A stretch of DNA of 64,000 nt, taken from NCBI GenBank assembly GCA_946480925.1, contig CAMLLU010000007.1, forward strand, positions 62,001 to 126,000, read 5' to 3'. Source of the DNA: an uncultured Rivibacter sp. (GTDB taxonomy: Bacteria; Pseudomonadota; Gammaproteobacteria; Burkholderiales; Burkholderiaceae). Made by a program: the position numbers and the translations under genes. Of the stretch, positions 10,702 to 18,350 are shown in pieces; the stretch's first letter is position 1, and each line of letters begins with the position of its first letter. The notes under the pieces are model-generated. The model was given only the letters and a program-made list of their open reading frames with translations, searched no databases and had not been told where the DNA came from.

Positions 10702-10842
10702 ATGGAAACGGCCCAGAACGAAGAAGCGGCCCCCCCCGCAAAAGCTTCGAAAAACGCCAAGCCGCAGGCTCCGAGCTTCGGCGCCAACATGCCACTCATG
10801 AGCAGCGCGTTCGACACCGCGATGTGGCTGGCAGCCGCTTGA
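10702..10842 (+). CDS. Small ORF of unknown function
   Basis: A 46-codon frame after the barstar gene encodes a charged Ala/Lys/Pro-rich N-terminal half and a short amphipathic C terminus (SSAFDTAMWLAA). Codon use has the strong third-position G/C bias of real genes here, and it stops just before the terminator at 10877. No ribosome site of quality and no recognised family; it may be spurious. Confidence 0.25.
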   Translation: METAQNEEAAPPAKASKNAKPQAPSFGANMPLMSSAFDTAMWLAAA

Positions 10843-10876
10843 CGGCGGTGTATCACTGAAGCAGTTCATGCCGCAC

Positions 10877-10906
10877 AAAACGGGCGACCAGCAGGTCGCC
10901 CGTTTT
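10877..10906. terminator. Bidirectional terminator between barstar region and rsmA
   Basis: A near-perfect palindrome: 13 bases AAAACGGGCGACC (10877-10889) pair with 10894-10906 around a 4-base loop. It has A-run and T-run flanks, so it can end transcription of both the plus-strand RNase/barstar genes and the minus-strand rsmA gene, whose stop is at 10912. Confidence 0.85.
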
Positions 10907-10911
10907 GCTTT

Positions 10912-11688
10912 TCAGGCTGGTTTTGCGACGCCGGCCAACTCCGTGGCCAACGCAATGAACTCGGACACCGGTACCTCTTCGGCGCGGCGCTGCAGGTCGA
11001 AGCTGCCGCCGTAACCCCGCGCCTCGAGCCAGCGGCCAAGGCTGTGCCGCAGCAGCTTGCGCCGCTGCGAAAACGCGCTGGTCACCAGCTCGCCGAGCAG
11101 CGCTGGGTTGATCGCAGCGGGTGTCGGCAACGGCAGCAGGCGCACGACCGCGGAATCCACCTTCGGCGGTGGGTCGAAGGCTTCGGGCGGCACGTCCAGC
11201 AGCGACTCGATGTCGTAACGCCACTGCAGCATCACCGACAGCCGCCCATAGTCCTTGTTGCCGGGCGCCGCGGCCATGCGGTCCACCACTTCCTTCTGCA
11301 GCATGAAGTGCTGGTCGAGTACATGGTCCACGTACTTGAGCAGATGGAACAGGATGGGCGTGGAGATGTTGTACGGCAGGTTGCCCACCACGCGCAGCTT
11401 CTGGCCGGCATGTTGCGCAAGCAGGCCGAAGTCCACGGTCAGCACGTCTGCCTCGACGACGTTCAGCTCGGTGCGTTTGCGCAGTCGCGCGGCGAGGTCG
11501 CGGTCGAGCTCCACCACCGTGAGCCGGCCGGCAAGCGCGACCACCGGGTCGGTCATCGCGCCGAGGCCCGGTCCGATCTCGACCAGCACCTCGCCGAGCC
11601 GCGGGTCGATGGCGCGCACGATGGCGTCGATCACCGCACTGTCGGCCAGGAAGTGCTGGCCGAACCGCTTGCGTGCCTGGTGTTTCAT
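10912..11688 (-). CDS. rsmA: 16S rRNA dimethyladenosine methyltransferase
   Basis: RsmA (KsgA) dimethylates two adjacent adenosines in the 3' terminal hairpin of 16S rRNA during 30S assembly. The 258-residue product shows KRFGQHFL at the start, the SAM-binding [11 protein letters not shown], acidic VVELDRDLA, and the catalytic NLPYN motif, with the [14 protein letters not shown] segment of the C-terminal domain. The ATG at 11688 gives the canonical [14 protein letters not shown] start. It is 37 bases after surA on the same strand. The pdxA gene that often separates surA and ksgA in other proteobacteria is absent here. Confidence 0.96.
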   Translation of the reverse strand: MKHQARKRFGQHFLADSAVIDAIVRAIDPRLGEVLVEIGPGLGAMTDPVVALAGRLTVVELDRDLAARLRKRTELNVVEADVLTVDFGLLAQHAGQKLRVVGNLPYNISTPILFHLLKYVDHVLDQHFMLQKEVVDRMAAAPGNKDYGRLSVMLQWRYDIESLLDVPPEAFDPPPKVDSAVVRLLPLPTPAAINPALLGELVTSAFSQRRKLLRHSLGRWLEARGYGGSFDLQRRAEEVPVSEFIALATELAGVAKPA

Positions 11689-11725
11689 GTGAGCCCGCCC
11701 GGCGCTGGCTTCGCCGGCTGCATGG

Positions 11726-13069
11726 TCACTGCGGCGGCTCCCGCATCTCGACGTAGGCGCGCGCACGGATGTCCCGCGCCCACTCGTTGTAGGCGTCCTC
11801 GGACTTCTGCTCGCGGATCGCATTGCGCGCGACTTCGCGCTGCTGCTTGGCGTCGAGCGTGACCGAGCGGCGGTCCATCAACTGGATCAGGTGCACGCCA
11901 TAGCGCGACACCACTGGGTCGGCGATCTGCCCCGGCTGCAGCCGGTTCATGACCTCTTCGTATTCCGGCACGAACTGCCCCGGCGACACCCAGCCCAGGT
12001 CGCCGCCCTGCGCGGCGCTGCCATCGTCGGAATTCTCCCGTGCCAATTGGGGGAAGCTGGCTCCGCCTTCGATGATCTGCCTCTTGAACTCGGCCAATCG
12101 TGCGATGGCGGCCTGCTGGCTGAGCTGGGGAGACGGTCGCAGCAGGATGTGCCTGGTGCGGGTCTGCACGATGGTCAGGCCGTCGTTGGCGCGCTTTTCA
12201 ACCAACTTGAGCACGTGAAAGCCCGCCCCGGAGCGCAGCACCTGCGGCACGACGTCGCCTGCGTTGAGCGAGCGCACGGCGTCGACGAAGAGGTCCGGCA
12301 AACGATCGGCCGGGCGCATGCCGAGCTGGCCGCCTTGTTCCTTCGAGCCGTTCGACAGCTCGCGCACCAGCGACTCGAACGCCTCGCCGTCCTGCGCCCG
12401 CTTGAGCGCCTGTTCGGCCTTTTCCTTGGCCTGCGTGGTCTGGGTGATACCGGCACCCTCGGGCAGCGCGATCAGGATCTGTGCGATGTTGTATTCGGCG
12501 GCGGTGGCCGCGGCTGTGCGCTGCTTGTCGAGCCAGGCGTCGATCTCGGCGTCGCTGGCCTTGATGCGCCCCTGAACCTCGCGTTCGCGGATGCGCTCGA
12601 GCATCATCTGGTCGCGCAAGGTCTGGCGAAAGCGCGTGAGGTCCATACCGTCCTTGCGCAGCCGTTCGGCCAGCTCGGACAAACTGACCTTGTTGTTGGC
12701 GGCCACGCTGGCGACGGCGCGGTCGAGATCGGCTTCGTCCACCCGCACGCCGTTTTCGCGCGCGTAGGTGAGCTGCGCTCGTTCGTCGATCAGCGCATCG
12801 ACCACCTGGCGTCGCAGCTCGTCGCGCGGTGGCAGGCGCTGGCCGGCACGCGAAGCCTCCTGCTGGATGCGCGTGAGCCGCTGCTGCACCTCGGCGTTGG
12901 TGACCAGCTCGCGGTTCACGATCGCGACGATGTAGTCGGCCGTACGCGGCGAACCGCTGCCTTGCTGCTGCGCAAGCGACGGCGCCACGCTGGTGGTCAC
13001 CAGGCCGGCCAGCAACAGGTGACGTGCGAAGCGGAAGCGACGGAAAACGGAGGCGATGGTGTCGATCAT
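11726..13069 (-). CDS. surA: Periplasmic chaperone and peptidyl-prolyl isomerase SurA
   Basis: SurA escorts outer membrane proteins through the periplasm. The 447-residue product has a signal peptide ([19 protein letters not shown]), an N-terminal chaperone module ([20 protein letters not shown]), and two parvulin domains. The first covers about residues 190-290 ([14 protein letters not shown]) and the second about 300-405 ([11 protein letters not shown], with the [18 protein letters not shown] signature). The length is typical. It lies between lptD and rsmA; LptD is a known SurA client, so the adjacency is functional. Confidence 0.95.
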   Translation of the reverse strand: MIDTIASVFRRFRFARHLLLAGLVTTSVAPSLAQQQGSGSPRTADYIVAIVNRELVTNAEVQQRLTRIQQEASRAGQRLPPRDELRRQVVDALIDERAQLTYARENGVRVDEADLDRAVASVAANNKVSLSELAERLRKDGMDLTRFRQTLRDQMMLERIREREVQGRIKASDAEIDAWLDKQRTAAATAAEYNIAQILIALPEGAGITQTTQAKEKAEQALKRAQDGEAFESLVRELSNGSKEQGGQLGMRPADRLPDLFVDAVRSLNAGDVVPQVLRSGAGFHVLKLVEKRANDGLTIVQTRTRHILLRPSPQLSQQAAIARLAEFKRQIIEGGASFPQLARENSDDGSAAQGGDLGWVSPGQFVPEYEEVMNRLQPGQIADPVVSRYGVHLIQLMDRRSVTLDAKQQREVARNAIREQKSEDAYNEWARDIRARAYVEMREPPQ

Positions 13070-13095
13070 GGGGAGCGGAGTGGCTGCGGCGCGGG

Positions 13096-15459
13096 CTATC
13101 GGGCGTCGTCGCGCAACAGCTGGTAGCCGGGAATATTGTCCTTCAACACCTGCAGCGGGTTGGAACCGAGGTTCAGCCGCGACAAGCCCACCAGTTCGAG
13201 CTGGAACAACAGCCGCGTGGTGGCCTCGGCCCGGCCGGTGGACAGGCGCGAGGCGACGATGCGGCCGATCCAGCAGCCGGCGTCGTATTCAAAGCCCACC
13301 AGCGAGTCGGTGATGCGGCTGTCTTTCATGCTGTAGTTGATCCGGCCGACGCTGTACCAGGTTCCCTGGCAGCTGTTACCACTGGCAGCCGCACGCGACA
13401 GCAGCGTGGGGGCCTCGTCGCCACCGGGCGGCGGCGAGCGCAGCGGCGGACGCGACGAAGGCCCTGGCCCATAGATCGGCCACTGCCACCCGAGTTCGAC
13501 CTGTTCGCTCAGGTCACGCGCGAAGCGGTAGGTGGCGCTGACCGTGCGGAACGGGCCCGGCGAATAGCGCGCACTGATGATCGAGCGCACGGCGCGGTCG
13601 ATCTCGGGGCTGTATTGCACCGTGGCGTCGAAGTTCCAGTTCGGCACCAGCGAGGTCGAGCCCAGCAGCAGCACGTCGGAAAAGCGCCGCGTGAACGGCT
13701 CGCCATCGCCTGGGGTGACGCGCTGGTCGCGGAACAGGTAACGCTGCACGATGCCCAGCCGTAGTGTTTCGGCGCCGGTGGCGGCGTCGAGGAAGCGGGT
13801 GGTGATCCCGGCGGTGAGCTGGTGCGCGTCGGAAACGCGGTCAACGCCGGAAAAGGCGTTTTCGCTGTAGACGCTGGTGACGTTGAAGTCGTTGGCGGCG
13901 CTGTCGAAGTTGGGCAGGTAGTCCTGCCGCCGGAACGGCGTGTTGACGTACAGCAGCCGCGGCTCCAGCGTCTGCGTCACGTCACGGTCGAACAGGCGTG
14001 CCGGTCGCTCGAACACCCAGCCGCTGTCCAGGCTGGCCGTGGGAATCACGCGCGATGCCTGCCTGCGCCCTTCGGTGTCGGTGGCGCTCAGCCTCAGCGG
14101 CTGTTCCACCTGGTAGCTGGCCGCGTTGAGGCTGAGCTTGGGCGTCAGCGTCCAGCCCCGCTCGCCAAGCGGGCGGGCCACCGATGCCAGCAGGTGCATG
14201 CGGTCGCCGCGCTGGCGTGTCGGGTCTTCGTGCGTGAAGCGGTTGAATTCCGTCTGCCAGTTCCACTGCCAGCCGCTGGCTTCGCCGCGCTGGCGCAGGC
14301 CGATCTGCGGCTCGCGCTGGTAGGGTGGGTCGATCAGGCTGTCCGGGTCGGTGTCCTGCAGCACCTGCCAGTGCTTGACCGCCACGTAGGCCGTGGTGTC
14401 GCCGAAGTCGTGGTGCCAGTGGCGTTGCGCCTGCGCATCCGAGCCGAGCAGGCGCGGCAGCGAACTGGGCAGGCGGCCTGAAAAGTCCTTCCAGTAGTCG
14501 TCGTCGGAGACTCGCCGCCATTCCCAGGCGTAGTGCGCGTCATTGGGCAACTCGCCGCTCTGCTTCGACAGGCCCGCCCAGCGGTTGCGCCCGGTCACGC
14601 GGTCGTCGGGCAGCAGGCTCAGGTCGAGCTGGCCCTTCCAGCGCGGCTGCAGATAACGGAACTCGCTGTCCAGCCCAGCACCGCGGCGGCTGAAGACCAC
14701 CGGCGTCAGCGTGGCGTCGCGGTTGGGCGCGATGTTCCAGTAGTACGGCACGCCGAACTCGAGCCCGCTCTTGCTGTCGATGCTCATGATGGGCGGCAGC
14801 CAGCCGGACTTGCGCTCTTCGGTGAGCGGAAAGCTCAGCACCGGAGCGCCGAGGATGGGCACGCCGTAGAAGCGGATCACCGCGTTTTCGGCGACGCCTT
14901 CGTTGGCTTCGAGGTCGAGCTTCACGCGGCCGGTGGTCAGCACCCAGGCGGGGGTGCCGTCGTCGTCCGCCGGGCAGCTGGTGTAGCTGGCGCCGTAGGC
15001 CACCGACCGCTGGTTGTCGAGGAAGTCGATGCGCTGGGCCTCGCCGCCCGCTTGCGTGGCCGCGAAGTAGTAGCTGGGGTTCTGGAAGTAGCCTTCGTAG
15101 CGCTGCAGCTTGAGCTGCAGCTCCGGGCCGCTGTAGACGTTGCCGTCCCTCGAGATGCGCACGTTGCCGGCGGCTTTGGCCAGGTCTTGCGGCACGACGT
15201 ATTCCACGCGGTCGGCGGTGATCTTCAGGCCGCCGCGCTGGATCTTCACCTTGCCTTCGAGCACGGTTTCCAGGTCGGGGCGGCCGCTCAACTTGTCGGC
15301 TTCGAACTCGACCGGCAGTTCTCGCTCGTCCCGCGGGGCCGATGCTGCGCTGGCGGGCGGTGCCGGCGGCGTGACTTGTTGCGCCATTGCGCTGCTCGAC
15401 CAGTGGGCCAACGCGGTTGCCACGGCCAATGGCAAGGCCTTGTGGAACAAGGCCGGCAC
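13096..15459 (-). CDS. lptD: LPS-assembly outer membrane protein LptD
   Basis: LptD is the outer membrane barrel that, with LptE, inserts lipopolysaccharide into the outer leaflet. The product has a signal peptide (LPLAVATALAHWSSSAMAQ), a jelly-roll OstA-like region (FEADKLSGRPDLETVLEGKV, RGGLKITADRVEYV) and a long beta-barrel domain ending near NIPGYQLL. Three Cys remain in the mature protein (about residues 162, 697 and 728), compatible with the long-range disulfide linking N-terminal and barrel parts in E. coli. The start is uncertain: the frame is open to an ATG at 15609, which would overlap divergent amgK. I used the GTG at 15459, which gives a 787-residue protein with a normal signal; a TTG at 15495 is also possible. 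Confidence 0.92.
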   Translation of the reverse strand: MPALFHKALPLAVATALAHWSSSAMAQQVTPPAPPASAASAPRDERELPVEFEADKLSGRPDLETVLEGKVKIQRGGLKITADRVEYVVPQDLAKAAGNVRISRDGNVYSGPELQLKLQRYEGYFQNPSYYFAATQAGGEAQRIDFLDNQRSVAYGASYTSCPADDDGTPAWVLTTGRVKLDLEANEGVAENAVIRFYGVPILGAPVLSFPLTEERKSGWLPPIMSIDSKSGLEFGVPYYWNIAPNRDATLTPVVFSRRGAGLDSEFRYLQPRWKGQLDLSLLPDDRVTGRNRWAGLSKQSGELPNDAHYAWEWRRVSDDDYWKDFSGRLPSSLPRLLGSDAQAQRHWHHDFGDTTAYVAVKHWQVLQDTDPDSLIDPPYQREPQIGLRQRGEASGWQWNWQTEFNRFTHEDPTRQRGDRMHLLASVARPLGERGWTLTPKLSLNAASYQVEQPLRLSATDTEGRRQASRVIPTASLDSGWVFERPARLFDRDVTQTLEPRLLYVNTPFRRQDYLPNFDSAANDFNVTSVYSENAFSGVDRVSDAHQLTAGITTRFLDAATGAETLRLGIVQRYLFRDQRVTPGDGEPFTRRFSDVLLLGSTSLVPNWNFDATVQYSPEIDRAVRSIISARYSPGPFRTVSATYRFARDLSEQVELGWQWPIYGPGPSSRPPLRSPPPGGDEAPTLLSRAAASGNSCQGTWYSVGRINYSMKDSRITDSLVGFEYDAGCWIGRIVASRLSTGRAEATTRLLFQLELVGLSRLNLGSNPLQVLKDNIPGYQLLRDDAR

Positions 15460-15580
15460 GCGAAGGGCCGGCAATGGGAGCGAGCGAGCAGGCAAGTGCG
15501 CTTGGCCGCGGCTCTGCCGCGGGGGCGGTTTGTAGAATCGAACGATTATTTCATGCACCCCGCGCGTACCCGGCCGCGCG

Positions 15581-16660
15581 ATGACGATGCCCGCCGATAC
15601 CCTCGACACGATCCATTGGGCCGCCCCGGCCCGGCGCGAAGCCTTCGAACGCTGGCTCGCTTCGCTGGCCGGCCGTTACGGGCTCGACGTGGCGAGCGTG
15701 CGCCCGGCCAGTGCCGATGCGAGCTTCCGGCGCTACTTCCGTGTCGATGGCCAGCCGCATTCGTGCATCGTGATGGACGCACCGCCGTCGCACGAAGACT
15801 GCCGCCCGTTCGTGAAGGTGGCGCAGCTGCTGCGTGGTGCCGGCCTCAACGCGCCCGAAGTGCTGGCCTGGGACGAGCCCCAGGGCTTCATGCTGCTGGG
15901 CGACCTGGGCGACACGACCTACCTGTCGCAGCTCGACCCGCAACAGCCGCACGACCCCACCACGCGCGCGCTCTATCTCGACGCCACCGGCGCCCTGGCG
16001 CGCCTGCAGGGCATTGCCGCCGAAGGGCAGGTGCCGCCTTATGACCGCGAGCTGCTCCTGCGCGAGCTGATGCTGCTGCCGGACTGGTACATCGCGCGCT
16101 ACCGCAACGTCGCGTTGAGCGACGATCAGAAAAACGTGTTGCAGGCGGGTTTCGAACTCATCCTCGCCAACAACCTTGCGCAACCCAAGGTGCTGGTGCA
16201 TCGCGACTATCACTCGCGCAACCTGATGGTCTGCGCGCCGGTGGGTGAAGGCGGCACCAACCCCGGCGTCCTCGACTTCCAGGACGCCGTGTGGGGCCCC
16301 ATCACCTACGACCTCGTCTCGCTGCTGCGCGATGCCTACATCGAGTGGGACGAGGACGTGCAGCTGGACTACGGGGCGCGCTACTGGGAACGTGCCCGCA
16401 AGGCCGGCCTGCCGGTCGATGCCGACTTCGGCAACTTCTGGCGCGACGTCGAATGGATGGGCCTGCAGCGCCACATCAAGGTGCTGGGCATCTTCTGCCG
16501 CCTGTGCTATCGCGACGGCAAGAGCGGCTACCTGAAGGACCTGCCGCTGGTGTGGCGCTACGCGCACCGCGTGTGCACGCGCTACAACGGCCTGGGGTCG
16601 CTGGCGCGGCTGCTCGAAGACATCGAAGGCACCGAGCGGCAGGCGGGCTACACGTTCTAG
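15581..16660 (+). CDS. amgK: Sugar kinase AmgK-like (aminoglycoside phosphotransferase fold)
   Basis: A 359-residue kinase of the phosphotransferase family found beside lptD in many betaproteobacteria and related to AmgK, the anomeric N-acetylmuramate/N-acetylglucosamine kinase of cell-wall recycling. Visible motifs are the ATP-loop region SFRRYFRVDG, the catalytic loop VLVHRDYHSRNLMV and the metal-binding VLDFQDAVWGPITYD. In the recycling pathway its product is used by MurU, often encoded next door; no murU is present here, the next gene being a convergent LysR regulator. A TAGAAT -10-like box at 15533-15538 lies upstream. The specific sugar substrate is inferred from the family. Confidence 0.82.
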   Translation: MTMPADTLDTIHWAAPARREAFERWLASLAGRYGLDVASVRPASADASFRRYFRVDGQPHSCIVMDAPPSHEDCRPFVKVAQLLRGAGLNAPEVLAWDEPQGFMLLGDLGDTTYLSQLDPQQPHDPTTRALYLDATGALARLQGIAAEGQVPPYDRELLLRELMLLPDWYIARYRNVALSDDQKNVLQAGFELILANNLAQPKVLVHRDYHSRNLMVCAPVGEGGTNPGVLDFQDAVWGPITYDLVSLLRDAYIEWDEDVQLDYGARYWERARKAGLPVDADFGNFWRDVEWMGLQRHIKVLGIFCRLCYRDGKSGYLKDLPLVWRYAHRVCTRYNGLGSLARLLEDIEGTERQAGYTF

Positions 16661-16688
16661 CGCGCGGCGGCTCGCCCGCTCCTGCGGA

Positions 16689-17636
16689 TCAAGCCACCAC
16701 GCGCACCGGCGTCGTCTCGCACCCCGCAGCTGCCAGCCACGGGTCGCTGTCCTGGCCGCCGAATACTTCCACCAGGAAGTCGATGAACACACGTGTACGC
16801 GCGGGCAGGTGCTTGCGCGTGGGCATGGCCGCGTAGATGCGGTAGTCCACCAGCGACCAGTGCGGCAGCACGCGCTCGAGCGCGCCCTCGAGCAGCGCGT
16901 CTTCCACCATGAACGACGGTAGCCCCACGATGCCCAGGCCGGCCAGCGCGGCGGCGTACAGCGTGTCGATGTGATGCGTGGTCAACGCCGCCTGCGGTTG
17001 CACCACCGCACTGTTTCCGCCACTGTGGAACAACCACTCGCGCGGCACGTTGGGGAGCACCGGCACCAGCGCCTGGTGATCACTCAGCTCGTTCGGGTGG
17101 CTCGGGCGGCCGTAGCGGTCGAGGTAGTTGGGTGCCGCGCAGGTGACCACTTCCGTGCGGGCCAGCTGGCGAGCCACGAAGTCGCCGCGTTCGAGCTCGC
17201 GCGTGATGATGATGGAGATGTCCACGCCCTCATCGGCCGTATCGACCGGCCCGCGCACCTCCAGGTCGATGGTGACCTTGGGGTAGCGCTCACGGAACGC
17301 CGGCAGATGCTTGGCCAGCTGGTGCACCGCGAAGGCCGGCGGCATCAACAGCCGCAGGTGGCCGCGCGGCTCGCGCGTCGAGGCGCCGGCCAGTGCCTCG
17401 GCTTCGTCCACCTCGGTGAGGATCTGGCGCACGCGCTCCAGATAAGCCTCTCCCACGTCGGTGAGCGCGAGGCGGCGCGTCGTGCGGTTGATGAGGCGGG
17501 CGCCCAGGTGGTCTTCGAGTTCGGCCACCAGCCGTGTCACCACGGCGGGCGCCATGTCCATGGCGCGGGCGGCCTGCGCGAAACTGCCTTCGTCGATGAC
17601 GCGGGCGAACACCCGCATGGCTCGTAGCTGGTCCAT
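16689..17636 (-). CDS. LysR-family transcriptional regulator
   Basis: A 315-residue LysR-type regulator. The N-terminal winged helix-turn-helix (about residues 1-60) contains MRVFARVIDEGSFAQAARAM, the recognition helix PAVVTRLVAELEDHLG and LINRTTRRLALTDVGEAYL. The effector-binding domain follows from about 90. It belongs to the CrgA/DsdC-like branch common in Burkholderiales, which gives no firm target. The ATG at 17636 was chosen because the 25 codons above it lie in a repeat (17649-17706). It converges on amgK and follows the rhombosortase gene on the same strand. Confidence 0.9.
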   Translation of the reverse strand: MDQLRAMRVFARVIDEGSFAQAARAMDMAPAVVTRLVAELEDHLGARLINRTTRRLALTDVGEAYLERVRQILTEVDEAEALAGASTREPRGHLRLLMPPAFAVHQLAKHLPAFRERYPKVTIDLEVRGPVDTADEGVDISIIITRELERGDFVARQLARTEVVTCAAPNYLDRYGRPSHPNELSDHQALVPVLPNVPREWLFHSGGNSAVVQPQAALTTHHIDTLYAAALAGLGIVGLPSFMVEDALLEGALERVLPHWSLVDYRIYAAMPTRKHLPARTRVFIDFLVEVFGGQDSDPWLAAAGCETTPVRVVA

Positions 17637-17648
17637 GCGGAAGATTAT

Positions 17649-17706
17649 CCGGGCCGCCGCGCCGGGGCGCTCCCAGGCAGGGCCAGCCCCTCTCGAAGGG
17701 ATGGCC
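17649..17706 (-). repeat. GC-rich intergenic repeat, copy B
   Basis: The reverse complement of this stretch matches 1184-1243; the best-conserved 34 bases differ at two positions. It fills most of the 88-base gap between the rhombosortase gene and the LysR gene. Confidence 0.6.
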
Positions 17707-17724
17707 GGCACTGGCTGAAGGCCG

Positions 17725-18333
17725 TCATCCCATGGGTCGTCGCGCGGTGACCAACAGCAGCCAGGCCATCACCGCACCGCTCGCGGAACCAGCCGCATGC
17801 GCAAGCGGTGCTACCGCGATGTCCCAGCCTTGCGGATGGATCAGCGGCCCCCGCCATGGCGCCTCGCTCAACACCTTGCCGAGCAGCACCACGCCGATGA
17901 CCAGCGCGAGAGCGCGCTGCGTGCGACTGCCGTGCCGCGCCAGGTGCACCGCGACCACGGCCACGCCGGCATGCAACACGCCAGACAGCCCGCCGTAGCT
18001 CGTGAGTTCGGGTTGGAGCAGCAGGGCCAAGTGGGTGAGCGGCCACGCCAGCGCCCAGGCCAGCATGGCACGCGCCGGCACCTGTGCGGCCCAGCCCAGC
18101 GCCAGCACCAGCACCGTGCCGGCCAGGTTGGCCAGCAGGTGCAGCTGGCTCAGATGCACCCAGGCCGCACTCCACCAGCGCCACGGCTCAACCAGAGCCT
18201 TTTGTGGCTGCCAATCGAGCATCGATGCGCCGCCTGCGCCCTGCCACCACACGGCCACGGCCGGCAATGCCAGCAACAGGCACAGCAGCGCCCAACGCCC
18301 CGGTGCAGCCACGGGAGCGGTGCTGCTTTGCAC
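17725..18333 (-). CDS. rrtA: Rhombosortase, rhomboid-family serine protease
   Basis: A polytopic protein of about 202 residues with the rhomboid fold. The conserved WVHLSQLHLLANLAG segment in an early helix, the catalytic Ser motif YGGLSGVLH, and a late helix with the catalytic His in PLAHAAGSASGAV fit the rhombosortase subfamily. Rhombosortases process surface proteins that end in a GlyGly-CTERM tail. No protein in this window shows such a tail, so substrates must be elsewhere. The start is uncertain: I used the GTG at 18333, 18 bases past the glnE stop, since no ATG is available in the hydrophobic N-terminal region. It is probably co-transcribed with glnE. Confidence 0.75.
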   Translation of the reverse strand: MQSSTAPVAAPGRWALLCLLLALPAVAVWWQGAGGASMLDWQPQKALVEPWRWWSAAWVHLSQLHLLANLAGTVLVLALGWAAQVPARAMLAWALAWPLTHLALLLQPELTSYGGLSGVLHAGVAVVAVHLARHGSRTQRALALVIGVVLLGKVLSEAPWRGPLIHPQGWDIAVAPLAHAAGSASGAVMAWLLLVTARRPMG

Positions 18334-18350
18334 CGTGCCGGTGGCGTCGT

